Counted from the first letter of the stretch, positions 27,974 to 37,589 are shown. The stretch: 64,000 nt of DNA from an uncultured Ectothiorhodospiraceae bacterium (GCA_947259415.1 CAMYMI010000002.1:1-64000); one strand, 5' to 3'. Numbers and translations: made by a program. Notes: generated by a model from the letters alone, not told the origin.

Positions 27974-28830
27974 CGGGATTGCAGATCCCCGCCAGCGCGC
28001 AGGGACCCTGGCCGGCGCCGGCCAAGCTGAATCTGTTCCTGCATATCACCGGGCGGCGTGCCGACGGTTACCATACCCTGCAGACGGTCTTCCAGTTTCT
28101 GGATTACGGTGACCGGCTCTATTTCGATGTCCGCAAGGACGCCGCTATCCACCGCCATGGTGGTCCCGCGGGTCTGGCGCCGCAAGTCGACCTGTGTGTG
28201 CGCGCCGCGCGGCTCCTGCGGCAGCACACAGGATCTCGAAAAGGTATTGATATTTATAATGAAAAAATCATTCCCACGGGGGGTGGCCTGGGCGGTGGCA
28301 GTTCCGATGCAGCGACCAGCCTGGTCGTGCTCAACCGGCTGTGGGGGCTGGATCTGGACAGCATCGAGCTGGCAGCGCTGGGGTTGCAGCTTGGCGCCGA
28401 TGTACCGGTCTTCATTCACGGCCAGGCGGCCTGGGCGGAGGGGGTGGGTGAAATCCTGACCCCGGTGACCCTGCCGGAACCATGGTACCTGGTGGTGAAT
28501 CCCGTGGTAAGCATATCAACGGCCGATATTTTTTCCGACGTGGAATTGACACGGGACACACCCGGCATGACAATACGCGACTTTCTTTCGGGCGGCGGTC
28601 ATAATGACTGCGAGACGGTGGTACGGCGCATGTATCCCGAGGTCGGGGCCGTAATCGACTGGTTGAACGGGTACGCCACGGCGCGGATGACCGGGACCGG
28701 CGGGTGCGTGTTCGCGGCCTTCGAAACAGAAGCCAGGGCGCGAACCGTCGAACGACAGGTCCCGCAGGAGTGGTCCCGTTTTGTTGCCCGGGGTGTCAAT
28801 CGTTCACCCCTGCTGGCGGCAATCACGTGA
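27970..28830 (+). CDS. ispE: 4-diphosphocytidyl-2-C-methyl-D-erythritol kinase
   Basis: IspE phosphorylates CDP-methylerythritol in the MEP isoprenoid pathway. The 286-residue GHMP kinase has the N-terminal PAPAKLNLFLHITGRRADGYH, the ATP loop IPTGGGLGGGSSDAA and the C-terminal MTGTGGCVFAAF. ATG 27970 overlaps the lolB stop. tRNA-Gln follows 53 bases after the stop. Confidence 0.96.
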   Translation: MTGLQIPASAQGPWPAPAKLNLFLHITGRRADGYHTLQTVFQFLDYGDRLYFDVRKDAAIHRHGGPAGLAPQVDLCVRAARLLRQHTGSRKGIDIYNEKIIPTGGGLGGGSSDAATSLVVLNRLWGLDLDSIELAALGLQLGADVPVFIHGQAAWAEGVGEILTPVTLPEPWYLVVNPVVSISTADIFSDVELTRDTPGMTIRDFLSGGGHNDCETVVRRMYPEVGAVIDWLNGYATARMTGTGGCVFAAFETEARARTVERQVPQEWSRFVARGVNRSPLLAAIT

Positions 28831-28883
28831 GCCTCTGGCGGTTTTCCTGAAGAAAGATAACCCGCGTCGCTTTGATGAATCAT

Positions 28884-28958
28884 TGGGACGTCGCCAAGTG
28901 GTAAGGCACGGGGTTTTGATCCCCGCATTCGCAGGTTCGAATCCTGCCGTCCCAGCCA
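28884..28958 (+). tRNA. tRNA-Gln (anticodon TTG)
   Basis: The 75 bases fold as a full cloverleaf. The acceptor stem is TGGGACG with CGTCCCA, the anticodon stem CGGGG/CCCCG holds the loop TTTTGAT (anticodon TTG), and the T-arm is GCAGGTTCGAATCCTGC. Discriminator G and an encoded CCA follow. The position between ispE and prs is the classic site for this tRNA in gammaproteobacteria. Confidence 0.96.
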
Positions 28959-29090
28959 CAAGCAGGATGAGAACCTCAAGGTTCGACTCGAGCGCGGTAG
29001 CGCGACAGAACGGCGGGAGCGTAGCGGACGCCGGCCCCGCAGGGGTGAGTCGCACAGCGACGAATAATCCTGCCGTCCCAGCCACAAGCA
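28940..29090 (+). repeat. 25-bp direct repeat of the tRNA-Gln 3' end flanking a hairpin-rich insert
   Basis: Bases 28940-28964 (the end of the tRNA plus CAAGCA) are repeated perfectly at 29066-29090. The 101 bases between them are packed with small hairpins, for example CCCCGCAGGGG and GTCGCACAGCGAC, plus GCG-rich units. Duplication of a tRNA 3' end is the hallmark of integrase att sites, but the enclosed DNA is far too short for an island. It may be the scar of a lost element or a tRNA-associated mobile repeat. Confidence 0.7.
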
Positions 29091-29201
29091 AGCCGGCGCC
29101 GCAGGCACTGGCGATAGATTGAATGGCGGCAGGATGCAGCTGATAAACTGAGTGCAACTAACTGATAGTGTTTCCATTAAGTAATTAAAGTTGAACCCGA
29201 T

Positions 29202-30176
29202 ATGAAAGGTCTGCCTGCATCTGATTCCGACACCCGCATGATGGTGTTTAGCGGTAACGCGAACCCGAAACTGGCGCAGGATATAGCGGATCAGTTGCGC
29301 CTGCAGCTCGGTAAGGCCCTTGTTAGCCGTTTCAGCGACGGTGAGGTGCTGGTGGAGATCATGGAAAACGTCCGCGGCAAGGATGTTTTCATATTGCAGC
29401 CGACCTGTGCACCCACCAATGACAACTTGATGGAACTGCTGGTTATGATCGATGCGCTGCGCCGGTCCTCGGCCTGGCGTATCACGGCGGTGATCCCGTA
29501 CTTCGGATACGCCCGCCAGGATCGCCGGCCACGTGCCGCGCGGGTGCCGATCACAGCCAAGGTCGTGGCCCAGATGATCGGCAACGTCAAAACCGACAGG
29601 GTGCTCACGGTCGACCTGCATTCCGACCAGATGCAGGGGTTCTTCGATATCCCGGTGGACAATGTGTACGCATCGCCGATTCTGCTCGGGGATGTCTGGC
29701 GGCAGAAGTACCCTGACCTGATCGTGGTGTCACCCGATGTGGGCGGCGTGGTCAGGGCGCGGGCGCTGGCCAAACGCCTCGATGATGCCGACCTGGCGAT
29801 TATCGACAAGCGCCGGCCGCGGGCGAACGAGGCCAAGGTGATGAACATAATCGGCGAGGTCAAGGGGCGCACCTGTGTCCTGATCGACGATCTGGTGGAT
29901 ACCGCCGGTACCCTGTGCCAGGCAGCCGCGGCCCTGAAAGGCGAGGGTGCGGCCCGGGTGGTGGCCTACTGCACGCATCCGGTCCTGTCCGGCAAGGCGG
30001 TCGAGAATATCGAGGCATCAGAGCTTGACGAACTGGTGGTGACAGATACTATTCCGCTGCAGGAGAATGCGCGCTCCTGCAAGCGAATACGGCAGTTGAG
30101 TATTGCCGCCATGCTGGCGGAAACCATGCGGCGTATCAGCATGGAAGAGTCCGTCAGCTCCATATATATGGATTGA
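29202..30176 (+). CDS. prs: Ribose-phosphate pyrophosphokinase
   Basis: Prs makes PRPP, the precursor for purines, pyrimidines, NAD, His and Trp. The 324-residue product shows [47 protein letters not shown], and the PRPP-binding loop [19 protein letters not shown]. The N terminus is about 8 residues longer than in E. coli from ATG 29202; the ribosome binding site is weak. It lies between tRNA-Gln and rplY, the usual order. Confidence 0.95.
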   Translation: MKGLPASDSDTRMMVFSGNANPKLAQDIADQLRLQLGKALVSRFSDGEVLVEIMENVRGKDVFILQPTCAPTNDNLMELLVMIDALRRSSAWRITAVIPYFGYARQDRRPRAARVPITAKVVAQMIGNVKTDRVLTVDLHSDQMQGFFDIPVDNVYASPILLGDVWRQKYPDLIVVSPDVGGVVRARALAKRLDDADLAIIDKRRPRANEAKVMNIIGEVKGRTCVLIDDLVDTAGTLCQAAAALKGEGAARVVAYCTHPVLSGKAVENIEASELDELVVTDTIPLQENARSCKRIRQLSIAAMLAETMRRISMEESVSSIYMD

Positions 30177-30290
30177 TACGGTTTAACCGCGGACCTGTTG
30201 CCATGACGGTACGGGCCTGCATTCATGCCGACCCTGGTCGCGGGGAAGGTGCAATGGACCGCCGCGAGGCGGATGTTTGGAGAGAAGAAA

Positions 30291-30959
30291 ATGGCTATCA
30301 GCTTTGAACTTAATGCAGAGCCACGCAGTGATACGGGTAAAGGTGCGAGCCGCCGCCTGCGTCATGCGGGCAAGGTTCCTGCCATCATGTATGGCGGGGG
30401 CAAAGATCCGGAAACACTGACCCTGTCCCACAACGAGGTCATTCGCAACCTGGAACACGAGGCCTTTTACTCGCACATCCTGAATGTGAAGGTCGGTAAC
30501 GCGGAAACACGAGCCGTGTTGCGTGATTTGCAGCGTCATCCCAGCCGGCCGGTCATCATGCATATGGACCTCCAGCGCGTCAGCGAGTCGGAAAAAATCA
30601 AGATGAACGTGCCGTTGCACTTCGTCGGTGAAGACGTCGCCCCGGGTGTCAAGGCTGGCGGGCTGGTCTCGCACGAACTCGTTGAAGTCGAGATCGAGTG
30701 TCTGCCCAGGGACCTGCCGGAGTATTTCGAGATCGATATTTCAGCGCTGGAGATCGGTGACTCGGTTCACCTCAGCGACCTCCTGGTGCCCGAGGGTGTG
30801 ACCGTGCTCGAACTGGCGCGCGGTGAAGGTCATGACCTGGCCGTGGCGTCCATACACGCCCGCCGTGTGAGCCTTGAGGAGGAAGAGGAGGCACCGGAGG
30901 TGACGGCAGAGGGTGGCGAGGAGCCCAAGGAGTCCGGTGAAGGTGAAAGCGCCGACTGA
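30291..30959 (+). CDS. rplY: 50S ribosomal protein L25 (long TL5/Ctc form)
   Basis: L25 binds 5S rRNA in the large subunit. The 222-residue product has the L25 domain (FELNAEPRSDTGKGASRRLR, KVPAIMYGGG) followed by the C-terminal TL5/Ctc beta domain and an acidic tail (EEEEEAPEVTAEGGEEPKES). ATG 30291 is preceded by GGAGAGAAG, so the longer open frame upstream is not used. pth follows after 18 bases. Confidence 0.95.
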   Translation: MAISFELNAEPRSDTGKGASRRLRHAGKVPAIMYGGGKDPETLTLSHNEVIRNLEHEAFYSHILNVKVGNAETRAVLRDLQRHPSRPVIMHMDLQRVSESEKIKMNVPLHFVGEDVAPGVKAGGLVSHELVEVEIECLPRDLPEYFEIDISALEIGDSVHLSDLLVPEGVTVLELARGEGHDLAVASIHARRVSLEEEEEAPEVTAEGGEEPKESGEGESAD

Positions 30960-30977
30960 TCAGCCGGCATTTGACCG

Positions 30978-31556
30978 TTGACTGCCATACAGCTCGTTGC
31001 CGGGCTGGGTAATCCCGGAGCAAAGTACGAACAGACCCGGCATAATGCCGGGTTCTGGTTTGTGGATGCACTCGCTCGTCAATACGCCGGGCAGTTCCAT
31101 CACGAAAGCCGTTACAAGAGCGATATCGCCCGCTGCAGCATCGCGGGTCATGACTGCCGCTTGCAGAAACCTATGGACTTCATGAACTGCAGTGGTCAGC
31201 CGGTGGCCTCCCTGGCGGCCTTCTACCGAATAGCACGCAGCTGCATCCTGGTGGTACATGATGACCTCGATCTGCCACCCGGGATCGTGCGGCTCAAGCA
31301 GGGTGGTGGCCATGGCGGTCACAACGGCCTGCGTGACCTGATTCCCAAACTGGGTGGTAATGACTTTCTGCGCCTGCGCATCGGTATCGGGCATCCGGGC
31401 CACCGCGACGACGTCGTCGGTTACGTGCTGAAACCCGCGCCCCGTGATGAGCGGGTCGCCATTGATGCCGCCATCGATGCGGCGCTCGGGGCGCTGCCGG
31501 ATATCGTTGCAGGCAGGCTCGACAAGGCCATGAAGAAACTTCATACCGCAACGTAA
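30978..31556 (+). CDS. pth: Peptidyl-tRNA hydrolase
   Basis: Pth recycles peptidyl-tRNAs that drop off the ribosome. The 192-residue product has IQLVAGLGNPGAKYEQTRHNAG with the catalytic His and Asn, then FMNCSGQPV and VVHDDLDLPPG. The only suitable start is TTG at 30978, two residues into the expected N terminus, without a strong ribosome binding site. It may depend on coupling with rplY. ychF follows, the usual neighbour. Confidence 0.95.
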   Translation: MTAIQLVAGLGNPGAKYEQTRHNAGFWFVDALARQYAGQFHHESRYKSDIARCSIAGHDCRLQKPMDFMNCSGQPVASLAAFYRIARSCILVVHDDLDLPPGIVRLKQGGGHGGHNGLRDLIPKLGGNDFLRLRIGIGHPGHRDDVVGYVLKPAPRDERVAIDAAIDAALGALPDIVAGRLDKAMKKLHTAT

Positions 31557-31681
31557 TATTTTCAACCTTGGCAACGGCAGCCCGGACCAGGCAGGGTGTG
31601 ATCCGGGATTTCCTGTAGCTGTTTCCGGATTCCCTTGCATGCCATCCGGGCTACGATTGACACAATGGAAACCAGGATCAC

Positions 31682-32773
31682 ATGAGCGTTAAATGCGGTA
31701 TCGTCGGCCTCCCCAACGTGGGCAAATCCACCCTCTTCAACGCCCTGACCGAGGCGGGCATCCAGGCAGAGAACTATCCGTTCTGCACCATTGACCCGAA
31801 TATCGGTGTGGTCCCGGTTCCGGACCCGCGCCTCGACAAGCTGGCAGAGATCGTCAAGCCCCGAAAGGTTATCCACACCACCATGGAGTTTCTGGACATC
31901 GCCGGACTGGTGGCGGGGGCTTCCAAAGGCGAGGGGCTTGGCAACAAGTTCCTGGCCAATATTCGCGAGACCGACGCCATCTGCCAGGTGGTGCGCTGTT
32001 TCGATGATGACAATGTGGTCCATGTCAGCGGCAGCATCGACCCGGTGCGCGATATCGATGTCATCAATACCGAGCTGGCGCTGGCTGATCTGGAGACCGT
32101 CGAGAAAGGCATCCAGCGTGTTTCCCGGGTCGCCAAGAGCGGTGACAAGGAAGCCAGGGCACAACTGGCCGTGTTCGAGGCGGTGCGCGAGCACCTGGAT
32201 TCGGGCCGGCTGGTTATCAGTATGGGCCTGGACGAGGAGCAGCGGGAAGCGATCTACGAGTTGCACCTGCTGACCGCCAAGCCGGTCATGTACGTGGCCA
32301 ACGTGAAAGAGGACGGCTTCGAGGACAACCCCTACCTGGATGAAGTCAGGCGGCACGCCGAGGAAGAGGGCGCCGAGACGGTCGCAGTGTGTGCCGCCAT
32401 CGAGGCCGAGCTGGTCGATCTGGATGCTCCCGAGCGCAAGGACTACCTGGAGGAGCTGGGGCTGGAGGAACCGGGGCTCAACCGCGTGATCCGCGCGGGT
32501 TACAGGCTGCTGGGCCTGCAGACCTATTTCACCGCGGGCGAAAAGGAGGTGCGGGCCTGGACTGTGAAGATCGGTGCCACCGCCCCCCAGGCCGCCGGCG
32601 TGATTCATACCGACTTCGAGAAGGGCTTTATCCGCGCCGAGGTGGTCTCCTATGAGGATTTCGTCGCGTGTAGCGGGGAGCATGGTGCGCGCGAGGCAGG
32701 CAAGTTGCGCCTCGAGGGCAAGGACTACGTAGTGCAGGACGGAGATGTCATGCACTTCCGCTTCAATGTGTAG
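31682..32773 (+). CDS. ychF: Redox-regulated ATPase YchF (OLA1 family)
   Basis: YchF is a ribosome-associated P-loop NTPase that prefers ATP and is linked to stress and redox control. The 363-residue product has the P-loop [15 protein letters not shown], switch region [20 protein letters not shown], the altered base-recognition motif in YVANVKE in place of NKxD, and a C-terminal TGS domain ([16 protein letters not shown]). It follows pth as in most gammaproteobacteria. Confidence 0.97.
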   Translation: MSVKCGIVGLPNVGKSTLFNALTEAGIQAENYPFCTIDPNIGVVPVPDPRLDKLAEIVKPRKVIHTTMEFLDIAGLVAGASKGEGLGNKFLANIRETDAICQVVRCFDDDNVVHVSGSIDPVRDIDVINTELALADLETVEKGIQRVSRVAKSGDKEARAQLAVFEAVREHLDSGRLVISMGLDEEQREAIYELHLLTAKPVMYVANVKEDGFEDNPYLDEVRRHAEEEGAETVAVCAAIEAELVDLDAPERKDYLEELGLEEPGLNRVIRAGYRLLGLQTYFTAGEKEVRAWTVKIGATAPQAAGVIHTDFEKGFIRAEVVSYEDFVACSGEHGAREAGKLRLEGKDYVVQDGDVMHFRFNV

Positions 32774-32897
32774 GAGCGCCTCGCAGCGTAATGTGGTGTC
32801 TACAGTCTGTATCAACTCCTAGCCGCCGCGATAGCTTATCTAGAATCTGCAGGCGCGATTCGTGTCCGGCAGCAGGAGATAACCCCGCCAGATAACT

Positions 32898-32927
32898 TGT
32901 CCCCGCACTGCGTTTTCAGGTAACCTT
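32898..32927 (+). promoter_or_regulatory. Probable tRNA-Met promoter
   Basis: TTGTCC (32898-32903), an 18-base spacer and TAACCT (32922-32927) stand 12 bases before the tRNA, with a GC-rich stretch right after the -10 box as is common for stringently controlled stable RNA promoters. The match is moderate. Confidence 0.4.
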
Positions 32928-32939
32928 TGCACCCCTTTT

Positions 32940-33016
32940 GGCTACGTAGCTCAGCTGGTTAGAGCACAGCACTCATAATGCTGGGGTCGGTGGTTCAAGT
33001 CCACCCGTAGCCACCA
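32940..33016 (+). tRNA. tRNA-Met, elongator type (anticodon CAT)
   Basis: The 77-base cloverleaf has acceptor stem GGCTACG/CGTAGCC, anticodon stem CAGCA/TGCTG with loop CTCATAA (anticodon CAT), T-arm GGTGGTTCAAGTCCACC and an encoded CCA. The fully paired first acceptor base and the close likeness to E. coli metT mark it as elongator Met rather than initiator. tRNA-Ile2 (CAT) is a less likely alternative. Confidence 0.93.
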
Positions 33017-33103
33017 TATTTCAAATAGTTAATTTCTCCCCCGATTTGAATTCCGCGCTGACGCGCAACTGAATTTCGGCCCGCACGCTAACAGGCGCTG
33101 CAA

Positions 33104-33128
33104 GACGCTGACCCGCAGGGTTAGCGTC
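33104..33128. repeat. Hairpin in the gap after tRNA-Met
   Basis: GACGCTGACCC and GGGTTAGCGTC form a long imperfect stem around GCA. It lacks a T-run, so it is not a typical terminator. The gap 33017-33342 otherwise holds only the possible 36-residue frame at 33189-33299. Confidence 0.4.
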
Positions 33129-33188
33129 TAGTAATTGATCACAGCAAGGGTATCAGGGTGCGTTGTTATTCTTGAGGCAAGACTAGTG

Positions 33189-33299
33189 CTATTTGCTGTT
33201 CGTTCTGTCCACCACGGCCATGCCCAGTGTGGAGAGCACGAAGTTCAGGTGAATGACGACGTACCAGACGAGTTTCTGAAAACCCGGTTCAGAGCGCAA
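33189..33299 (-). pseudogene. Possible 36-residue membrane peptide or gene remnant
   Basis: A minus-strand frame from TTG 33299 to TAG 33189 reads as a single membrane-type helix (LVWYVVIHLNFVLSTLGMAV) followed by a charged end (DRTNSK). An in-frame stop stands just upstream and no ribosome binding site is visible. The sequence looks like the C-terminal end of a former membrane protein gene, or a very small membrane protein. I do not recognise the parent family. Confidence 0.3.
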
Positions 33300-33342
33300 T
33301 TGTTTCTAATATAAGAGAAAATTGCTCTATGACCCCTGTTTT

Positions 33343-33957
33343 TCAGAATGGCCAAAGATCCCAGCCCTTGTCGAGGTCGTCCTCGCAGCTGGACAGCTGG
33401 GTGTGGTAATCCTGCGCACGTGCGGCCACCTTGTTCGCGACCTGCTTAAGCCAAGGCTTGGCGTTGTAGGTCTTGCGTTTGTAGCCGCCATGGCCCTCGT
33501 GATAGGAAAGGTACTGGTTGTAGGCGTCCCACTTGGAAATGCCCAGCAGCTTGTGGGTCATGCTGCCGTACCAGGCAATGAAGTCGACAGCATCGGCGAA
33601 GTCATCCCGGTCCGCTCCGCGGTTGCCGGATTCCTTGATGTACCAGTCCCAGGTCGAGTCCTTGGCCTGGGCGTAGCCGTAGGCGGAGGAGATGCGTCCC
33701 CAGGGGATCACCCACAGTAACCGGTCGCGTGGCGGCTTGGCATCGTGCACGAAACGCGATTCCTGGTAGATGATGGCCAGCTGGATGTGCACCGGTACGC
33801 CCCAGCGCTCATAGGCCTTATGGGCACTGCGGTACCAGCCGCTTTTGTCCGCGAAGATTTTGCAGCTGTTACTGAGGTCTCTGGGCGGGTCGCTGGAGCA
33901 GCCGGTCATGGCTGTCAGCAGGATCAGCAGGCCGAGAATTTTCGCAGGCTCGTTCAC
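33343..33957 (-). CDS. SLT-type lytic transglycosylase-like lipoprotein
   Basis: The 204-residue product has a lipoprotein signal (LLILLTAMTGCSS) and a single SLT-like domain: the catalytic Glu in AIIYQESRFVHDA, then AYGYAQAKDSTWDWYI and YLSYHEGHGGYKR, which match the motifs of goose-type lysozyme-like transglycosylases. It probably cleaves peptidoglycan glycan strands in the periplasm. It is a single gene with its 3' end facing the tRNA-Met region. Confidence 0.85.
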   Translation of the reverse strand: MNEPAKILGLLILLTAMTGCSSDPPRDLSNSCKIFADKSGWYRSAHKAYERWGVPVHIQLAIIYQESRFVHDAKPPRDRLLWVIPWGRISSAYGYAQAKDSTWDWYIKESGNRGADRDDFADAVDFIAWYGSMTHKLLGISKWDAYNQYLSYHEGHGGYKRKTYNAKPWLKQVANKVAARAQDYHTQLSSCEDDLDKGWDLWPF

Positions 33958-34086
33958 GCAGCCAGTTTAAAACGTCATCTGTACATATGACCAGTCGGAC
34001 GTGGCGCCGGTTGCATGCAATGACCACTGTCTGGTATGTACATGGTGGTCAATCAATTCGGCGACGAGTGATCACGGTATGAATCA

Positions 34087-34893
34087 ATGAACCAGGAAGT
34101 ATTCCCCGAACTGGAGCGACGGCTGCGTACAGCAGCCGAGGAAGAACTCCTGCCCCGGTTCAATCGGGTCGATGTCGAGGTCAAGGCGGACGGTTCTCTG
34201 CAGACCGAGGCAGATCATGCCATGCAGGCACGCCTGCAGCAGGAACTGAGTGTACTTTTCCCGGATAGTGTCATGCTGGGCGAGGAGATGGATGCCGGGC
34301 GGCAGCGGGAACTGCTGGCAGGCGCTGATGAGGGCTTGTGGGTGCTGGATCCGCTGGACGGCACCAGCAATTTTGCGATCGGAATCCCCTATTTCTGCGT
34401 GTCGCTGGCACTCATTGTCCGGGGCGAGGTGGAACTGGCACTGGTCTACGACCCGGTGCGACGCGAGTTGTTTCATGCCCGGACCGGTGCGGGCGCCTGG
34501 CTGAACGGTGCGCCGCTGGGGCGGCGGCGCCCATTGACCCCGTTGCGCCATGGTATAGGGCTGGTGGATTACAAGCGACTGCCAGCCAAGCTGGCCCGGC
34601 GGCTTGCCGAAGCCGCGCCTTACAGTTCACAACGCAGCTTCGGCTCGGTGGCGCTCGACTTCTGCTGGCTGGCCGCCGGACGGGTGCATGTTTACCTGCA
34701 CGGCCGCCATAACCTGTGGGACTATGCCGCCGGCTTGACCATCCTGCACGAGGCCGGCGGCCATTCGGTCACGCTCGAGGGCGAGTCCCACCCGCCCATG
34801 GCGTTGACGCCGCGATCTACCGCGGCGGCTCTGGATGTTGACCTGTTCCGGGAGTGGTGCGACTGGCTGGGTGTCGAAATTCAAGGAGACTGA
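34087..34893 (+). CDS. Inositol monophosphatase family protein
   Basis: The 268-residue product has the lithium-sensitive phosphatase motifs: GEEMDAG (metal-binding Glu), WVLDPLDGTSNFAIGIPYFC (DPLDGT) and WDYAAGLTILHEAGG. Such enzymes hydrolyse inositol phosphates, PAP (CysQ) or fructose bisphosphate. The sequence differs from the well known SuhB signature enough that I give no symbol. Its last 13 bases overlap the convergent sthA gene. Confidence 0.88.
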   Translation: MNQEVFPELERRLRTAAEEELLPRFNRVDVEVKADGSLQTEADHAMQARLQQELSVLFPDSVMLGEEMDAGRQRELLAGADEGLWVLDPLDGTSNFAIGIPYFCVSLALIVRGEVELALVYDPVRRELFHARTGAGAWLNGAPLGRRRPLTPLRHGIGLVDYKRLPAKLARRLAEAAPYSSQRSFGSVALDFCWLAAGRVHVYLHGRHNLWDYAAGLTILHEAGGHSVTLEGESHPPMALTPRSTAAALDVDLFREWCDWLGVEIQGD

Positions 34894-36290
34894 GCCGGCT
34901 GGAGCTGGCGCAGGCAGTCCAGCGCCGCACTTTTATAGCACTGGGCCAGCGTCGGGTAATTGAAGACACTGTTGGCCAGCACGCCCACCGTGGCGTGGCA
35001 GTTCATGGCCATCTGTCCGACGTGGATGAGTTCGCTGGCTGACTCGCCGATGATATGGACGCCGAGAATCGCATGGCTGCCGTGGTCCACCAGGAGCTTC
35101 ATAAAGCCGCGCTCGGCACCAATGATCTGGCCGCGGGCGGTTTCGGCGAAGTGTGCGCGCCCGACAACGTAGGCGGCCCCGCGCTCCAGCAGCTCGCGTT
35201 CCGTTTCGCCCACGTAGGACAGCTCGGGGATGGTGTAGATGGCCATAGGCAGCACCCCGGCGGGGTGGGCGTTTTCATGGGCAAAGGCGTGATTGACGGC
35301 GACCCGTCCCTGTTCCATGGCGGTAGAGGCCAGCGACGGCCGGCCCGCGAGATCACCGACGATGTAGATGTGGCGCTGGGCGGTCTGGAAGTTTTCATTG
35401 ATGCGTACCCAGCCGTGATCATCGGCCACCAGGCCAGCGGCATCCAGTGCCAGTCTGTCATAATTGGGTTCGCGTCCCAGGGCATAAAGCAGGACATCGG
35501 ATTCCAGGGTTGCGCCGTTATCCAGGCTGGCGAGTACCCGGTCCCCCTCGCGATGGATACGCTGCACCCGGGTCTGCATGTGCAACTGTATGCCCATGTC
35601 CAGCAGTTCTTCCTCCAGCTCTTGCTGGATATCGGAGTCCAGGTAGGCAAGCGGGTGATCATGGGAGTCCACCAGCTGGACCTGCACGCCGAGCGGTGCA
35701 AACAGGGTGGCGAATTCACAGGCGATCACGCCACCGCCGACCACCAGCAGTTGTGCCGGCAGGCGCTGCAGCTTGAGGATGCCGGTGGAATCCAGCACCC
35801 GTTCCTTGTCGAAAGGCACCCCTGCCGGGCGGCGCGGCCGTGAACCGGTGGCCAGGATAATGACACCGGCGCGCAGCCGGGTCACATCGCCGTCGGGGCG
35901 CCGCAGGTTCAGGGTATGTTTGTCATGGAACGAGGCCTCTCCCGGCATCAGGGTGACGCCGGCAGCCATCAGCTGGCTGAGCAGCAGGCTTTCCTGGCTT
36001 TCAATGACGTGTTTCTCGCAGGCGAGCGCCTCAGTGAGGAAACTGCTCGGTAGCCGGCCGCGGGTCTGCACGGCCTCACGCATGCCGCGTCCCGCAAAAC
36101 GCGAGGCCAGGTAGGCGGCCTCGCGTAACGCCTTGCTCGGGATGGTGCCGGTTTGCAGGCTAACGCCACCGAGGTAGGGCTTGCGTTCGATCAGCCCGAC
36201 ACGTTTACCCAGGGCAGCGGCCTGGAGTGCGGCGCTCTGGCCCCCTGGCCCGGAGCCGATGATCAACAGGTCGTAGTCGAATGGTTCCAT
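34881..36290 (-). CDS. sthA: Soluble pyridine nucleotide transhydrogenase
   Basis: SthA moves hydride between NADPH and NAD+ and helps balance the two pools. The 469-residue flavoprotein has the FAD loop IIGSGPGGQSAALQAA, the segment GVSLQTGTIPSKALREA where the redox-active Cys pair of lipoamide dehydrogenase is absent (as in SthA), the NAD(P) loop VVGGGVIACEFA, and the C-terminal dimer domain (GVHIIGESASELIHVGQ). The lack of cysteines separates it from dihydrolipoamide dehydrogenase and mercuric reductase. Confidence 0.93.
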   Translation of the reverse strand: MEPFDYDLLIIGSGPGGQSAALQAAALGKRVGLIERKPYLGGVSLQTGTIPSKALREAAYLASRFAGRGMREAVQTRGRLPSSFLTEALACEKHVIESQESLLLSQLMAAGVTLMPGEASFHDKHTLNLRRPDGDVTRLRAGVIILATGSRPRRPAGVPFDKERVLDSTGILKLQRLPAQLLVVGGGVIACEFATLFAPLGVQVQLVDSHDHPLAYLDSDIQQELEEELLDMGIQLHMQTRVQRIHREGDRVLASLDNGATLESDVLLYALGREPNYDRLALDAAGLVADDHGWVRINENFQTAQRHIYIVGDLAGRPSLASTAMEQGRVAVNHAFAHENAHPAGVLPMAIYTIPELSYVGETERELLERGAAYVVGRAHFAETARGQIIGAERGFMKLLVDHGSHAILGVHIIGESASELIHVGQMAMNCHATVGVLANSVFNYPTLAQCYKSAALDCLRQLQPAQSP

Positions 36291-36398
36291 ACAGGGTCCG
36301 TTGTCGCAAGCAGGTGGACTCAGGCCACCATATTATGCGCGCATAAGTGAGTGGAGCCTGCCCTTGGCTATTGGTTCTGAACGTCAGGATTCGGCTGT

Positions 36399-37457
36399 CT
36401 AATCCCGGGTGGCGACAAAATCCACCATGCGCTGGGTGGCCTTGAGGGCCTTTATGCGGATGTCTTCCGGGACGTGGATCTCGTTGCTCCCGTTCCGGAG
36501 CACCTCGGCGAGATTGCGCAGGTGGTTCATCGCCATCCACGGGCAGTGAGCGCAGCTTTCGCAGGTAGCGCCTTCACCGGCAGAGGGGGCCTCCATGAAG
36601 ACCTTGTCGGGGGCCGCCTGTTTCATTTTGTAGAAGATACCGTTGTCGGTGGCGACGATGAAGCGTTTGTTGGGCAGTCGCTTGGTGGCCTTGATCAGCT
36701 GGGTGGTCGAGCCCACGACATCTGCCATCTCAATGACCGCCTCCGGCGACTCCGGGTGCACCAGGATCGCGGCATCCGGGTACTGGTGTGCCAGATTCTG
36801 CAGGGCCCCGGCCTTGAAGCGTTCATGCACGATGCAGCTGGCCTGCCACAGCAGCATGTCAGCGCCGGTCTCCCGCTTGACGTAGTTACCGAGGTAGCGG
36901 TCCGGTGCCCACAGGATCTTCTCGCCCTTTTCCATGAGATGTCTGACCACGTCGACGGCAATGCTCGAGGTCACGACCCAGTCGGCACGCGCCTTCACCG
37001 CGGCACAGGTGTTGGCATACACGACGACCGTCCGGTCCGGGTGGGCATCACAAAAAGGGATGAACTTTTCCGGCGGGCAGCCCAGGTCCAGCGAGCATTC
37101 GGCCTCCAGCGTGGGCATCAGTACCCGTTTTTCCGGGTTGAGGATCTTGGCGGTCTCGCCCATAAAGCGTACCCCGGCTACCACCAGGGTGCTGGCCGGG
37201 TGGCGGTTGCCGAAGCGTGCCATCTCGAGCGAGTCGGCGACGGTGCCGCCGGTCTCGTCGGCAATCATCTGCAGATCCTCGTCGGTGTAGTAGTGGGCGA
37301 CCAGGACCGCGTCCTTTACCCGGAGCAGCTGTCTGATTTCGTCGATCAGGGCCTCGCGTTCACCCGGCGCATAATCCGGCCGGGCGATACTGCCCGGCAG
37401 CGGATAGGACGGATGCAGCGGGATTGGTGCGAGTGGCTCTGCGTCTGTCTGTGTCAT
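36399..37457 (-). CDS. nadA: Quinolinate synthase A
   Basis: NadA condenses iminoaspartate with dihydroxyacetone phosphate to quinolinate in NAD synthesis, using a [4Fe-4S] cluster. The 352-residue product has the three expected cluster cysteines in the right places: [24 protein letters not shown] and [16 protein letters not shown]. It starts at ATG 37457 and appears monocistronic. SthA, which uses NAD(P), is the next gene downstream. Confidence 0.96.
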   Translation of the reverse strand: MTQTDAEPLAPIPLHPSYPLPGSIARPDYAPGEREALIDEIRQLLRVKDAVLVAHYYTDEDLQMIADETGGTVADSLEMARFGNRHPASTLVVAGVRFMGETAKILNPEKRVLMPTLEAECSLDLGCPPEKFIPFCDAHPDRTVVVYANTCAAVKARADWVVTSSIAVDVVRHLMEKGEKILWAPDRYLGNYVKRETGADMLLWQASCIVHERFKAGALQNLAHQYPDAAILVHPESPEAVIEMADVVGSTTQLIKATKRLPNKRFIVATDNGIFYKMKQAAPDKVFMEAPSAGEGATCESCAHCPWMAMNHLRNLAEVLRNGSNEIHVPEDIRIKALKATQRMVDFVATRD

Positions 37458-37589
37458 TGCGGTGTTACCCGGTGTAGGGTGCTCGTGACCTGGAATTATA
37501 CAAATTCCTGTTTTACCAAAATATAGCGGGTAGGCGCGGGATTTGCAGCGGCTTTCCCGGTACTGGCTGGACGGCGGGTGCAGGCTACG

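Noticed and set aside
29066-29090. Second tRNA-Gln after the first
   Set aside because: Only the last 25 bases are repeated; there is no D-arm or anticodon arm, so it is not a tRNA.
31562-32815. 417-codon frame antisense to ychF
   Set aside because: It mirrors the codon structure of ychF, a certain gene. Long antisense frames are common in GC-rich DNA.
34881-36290. Dihydrolipoamide dehydrogenase or mercuric reductase
   Set aside because: The redox-active Cys pair is missing in the GTIPSK region, as in soluble transhydrogenase.
36474-37526. 350-codon frame antisense to nadA
   Set aside because: Shadow of nadA, whose Fe-S cysteines and length are all as expected.
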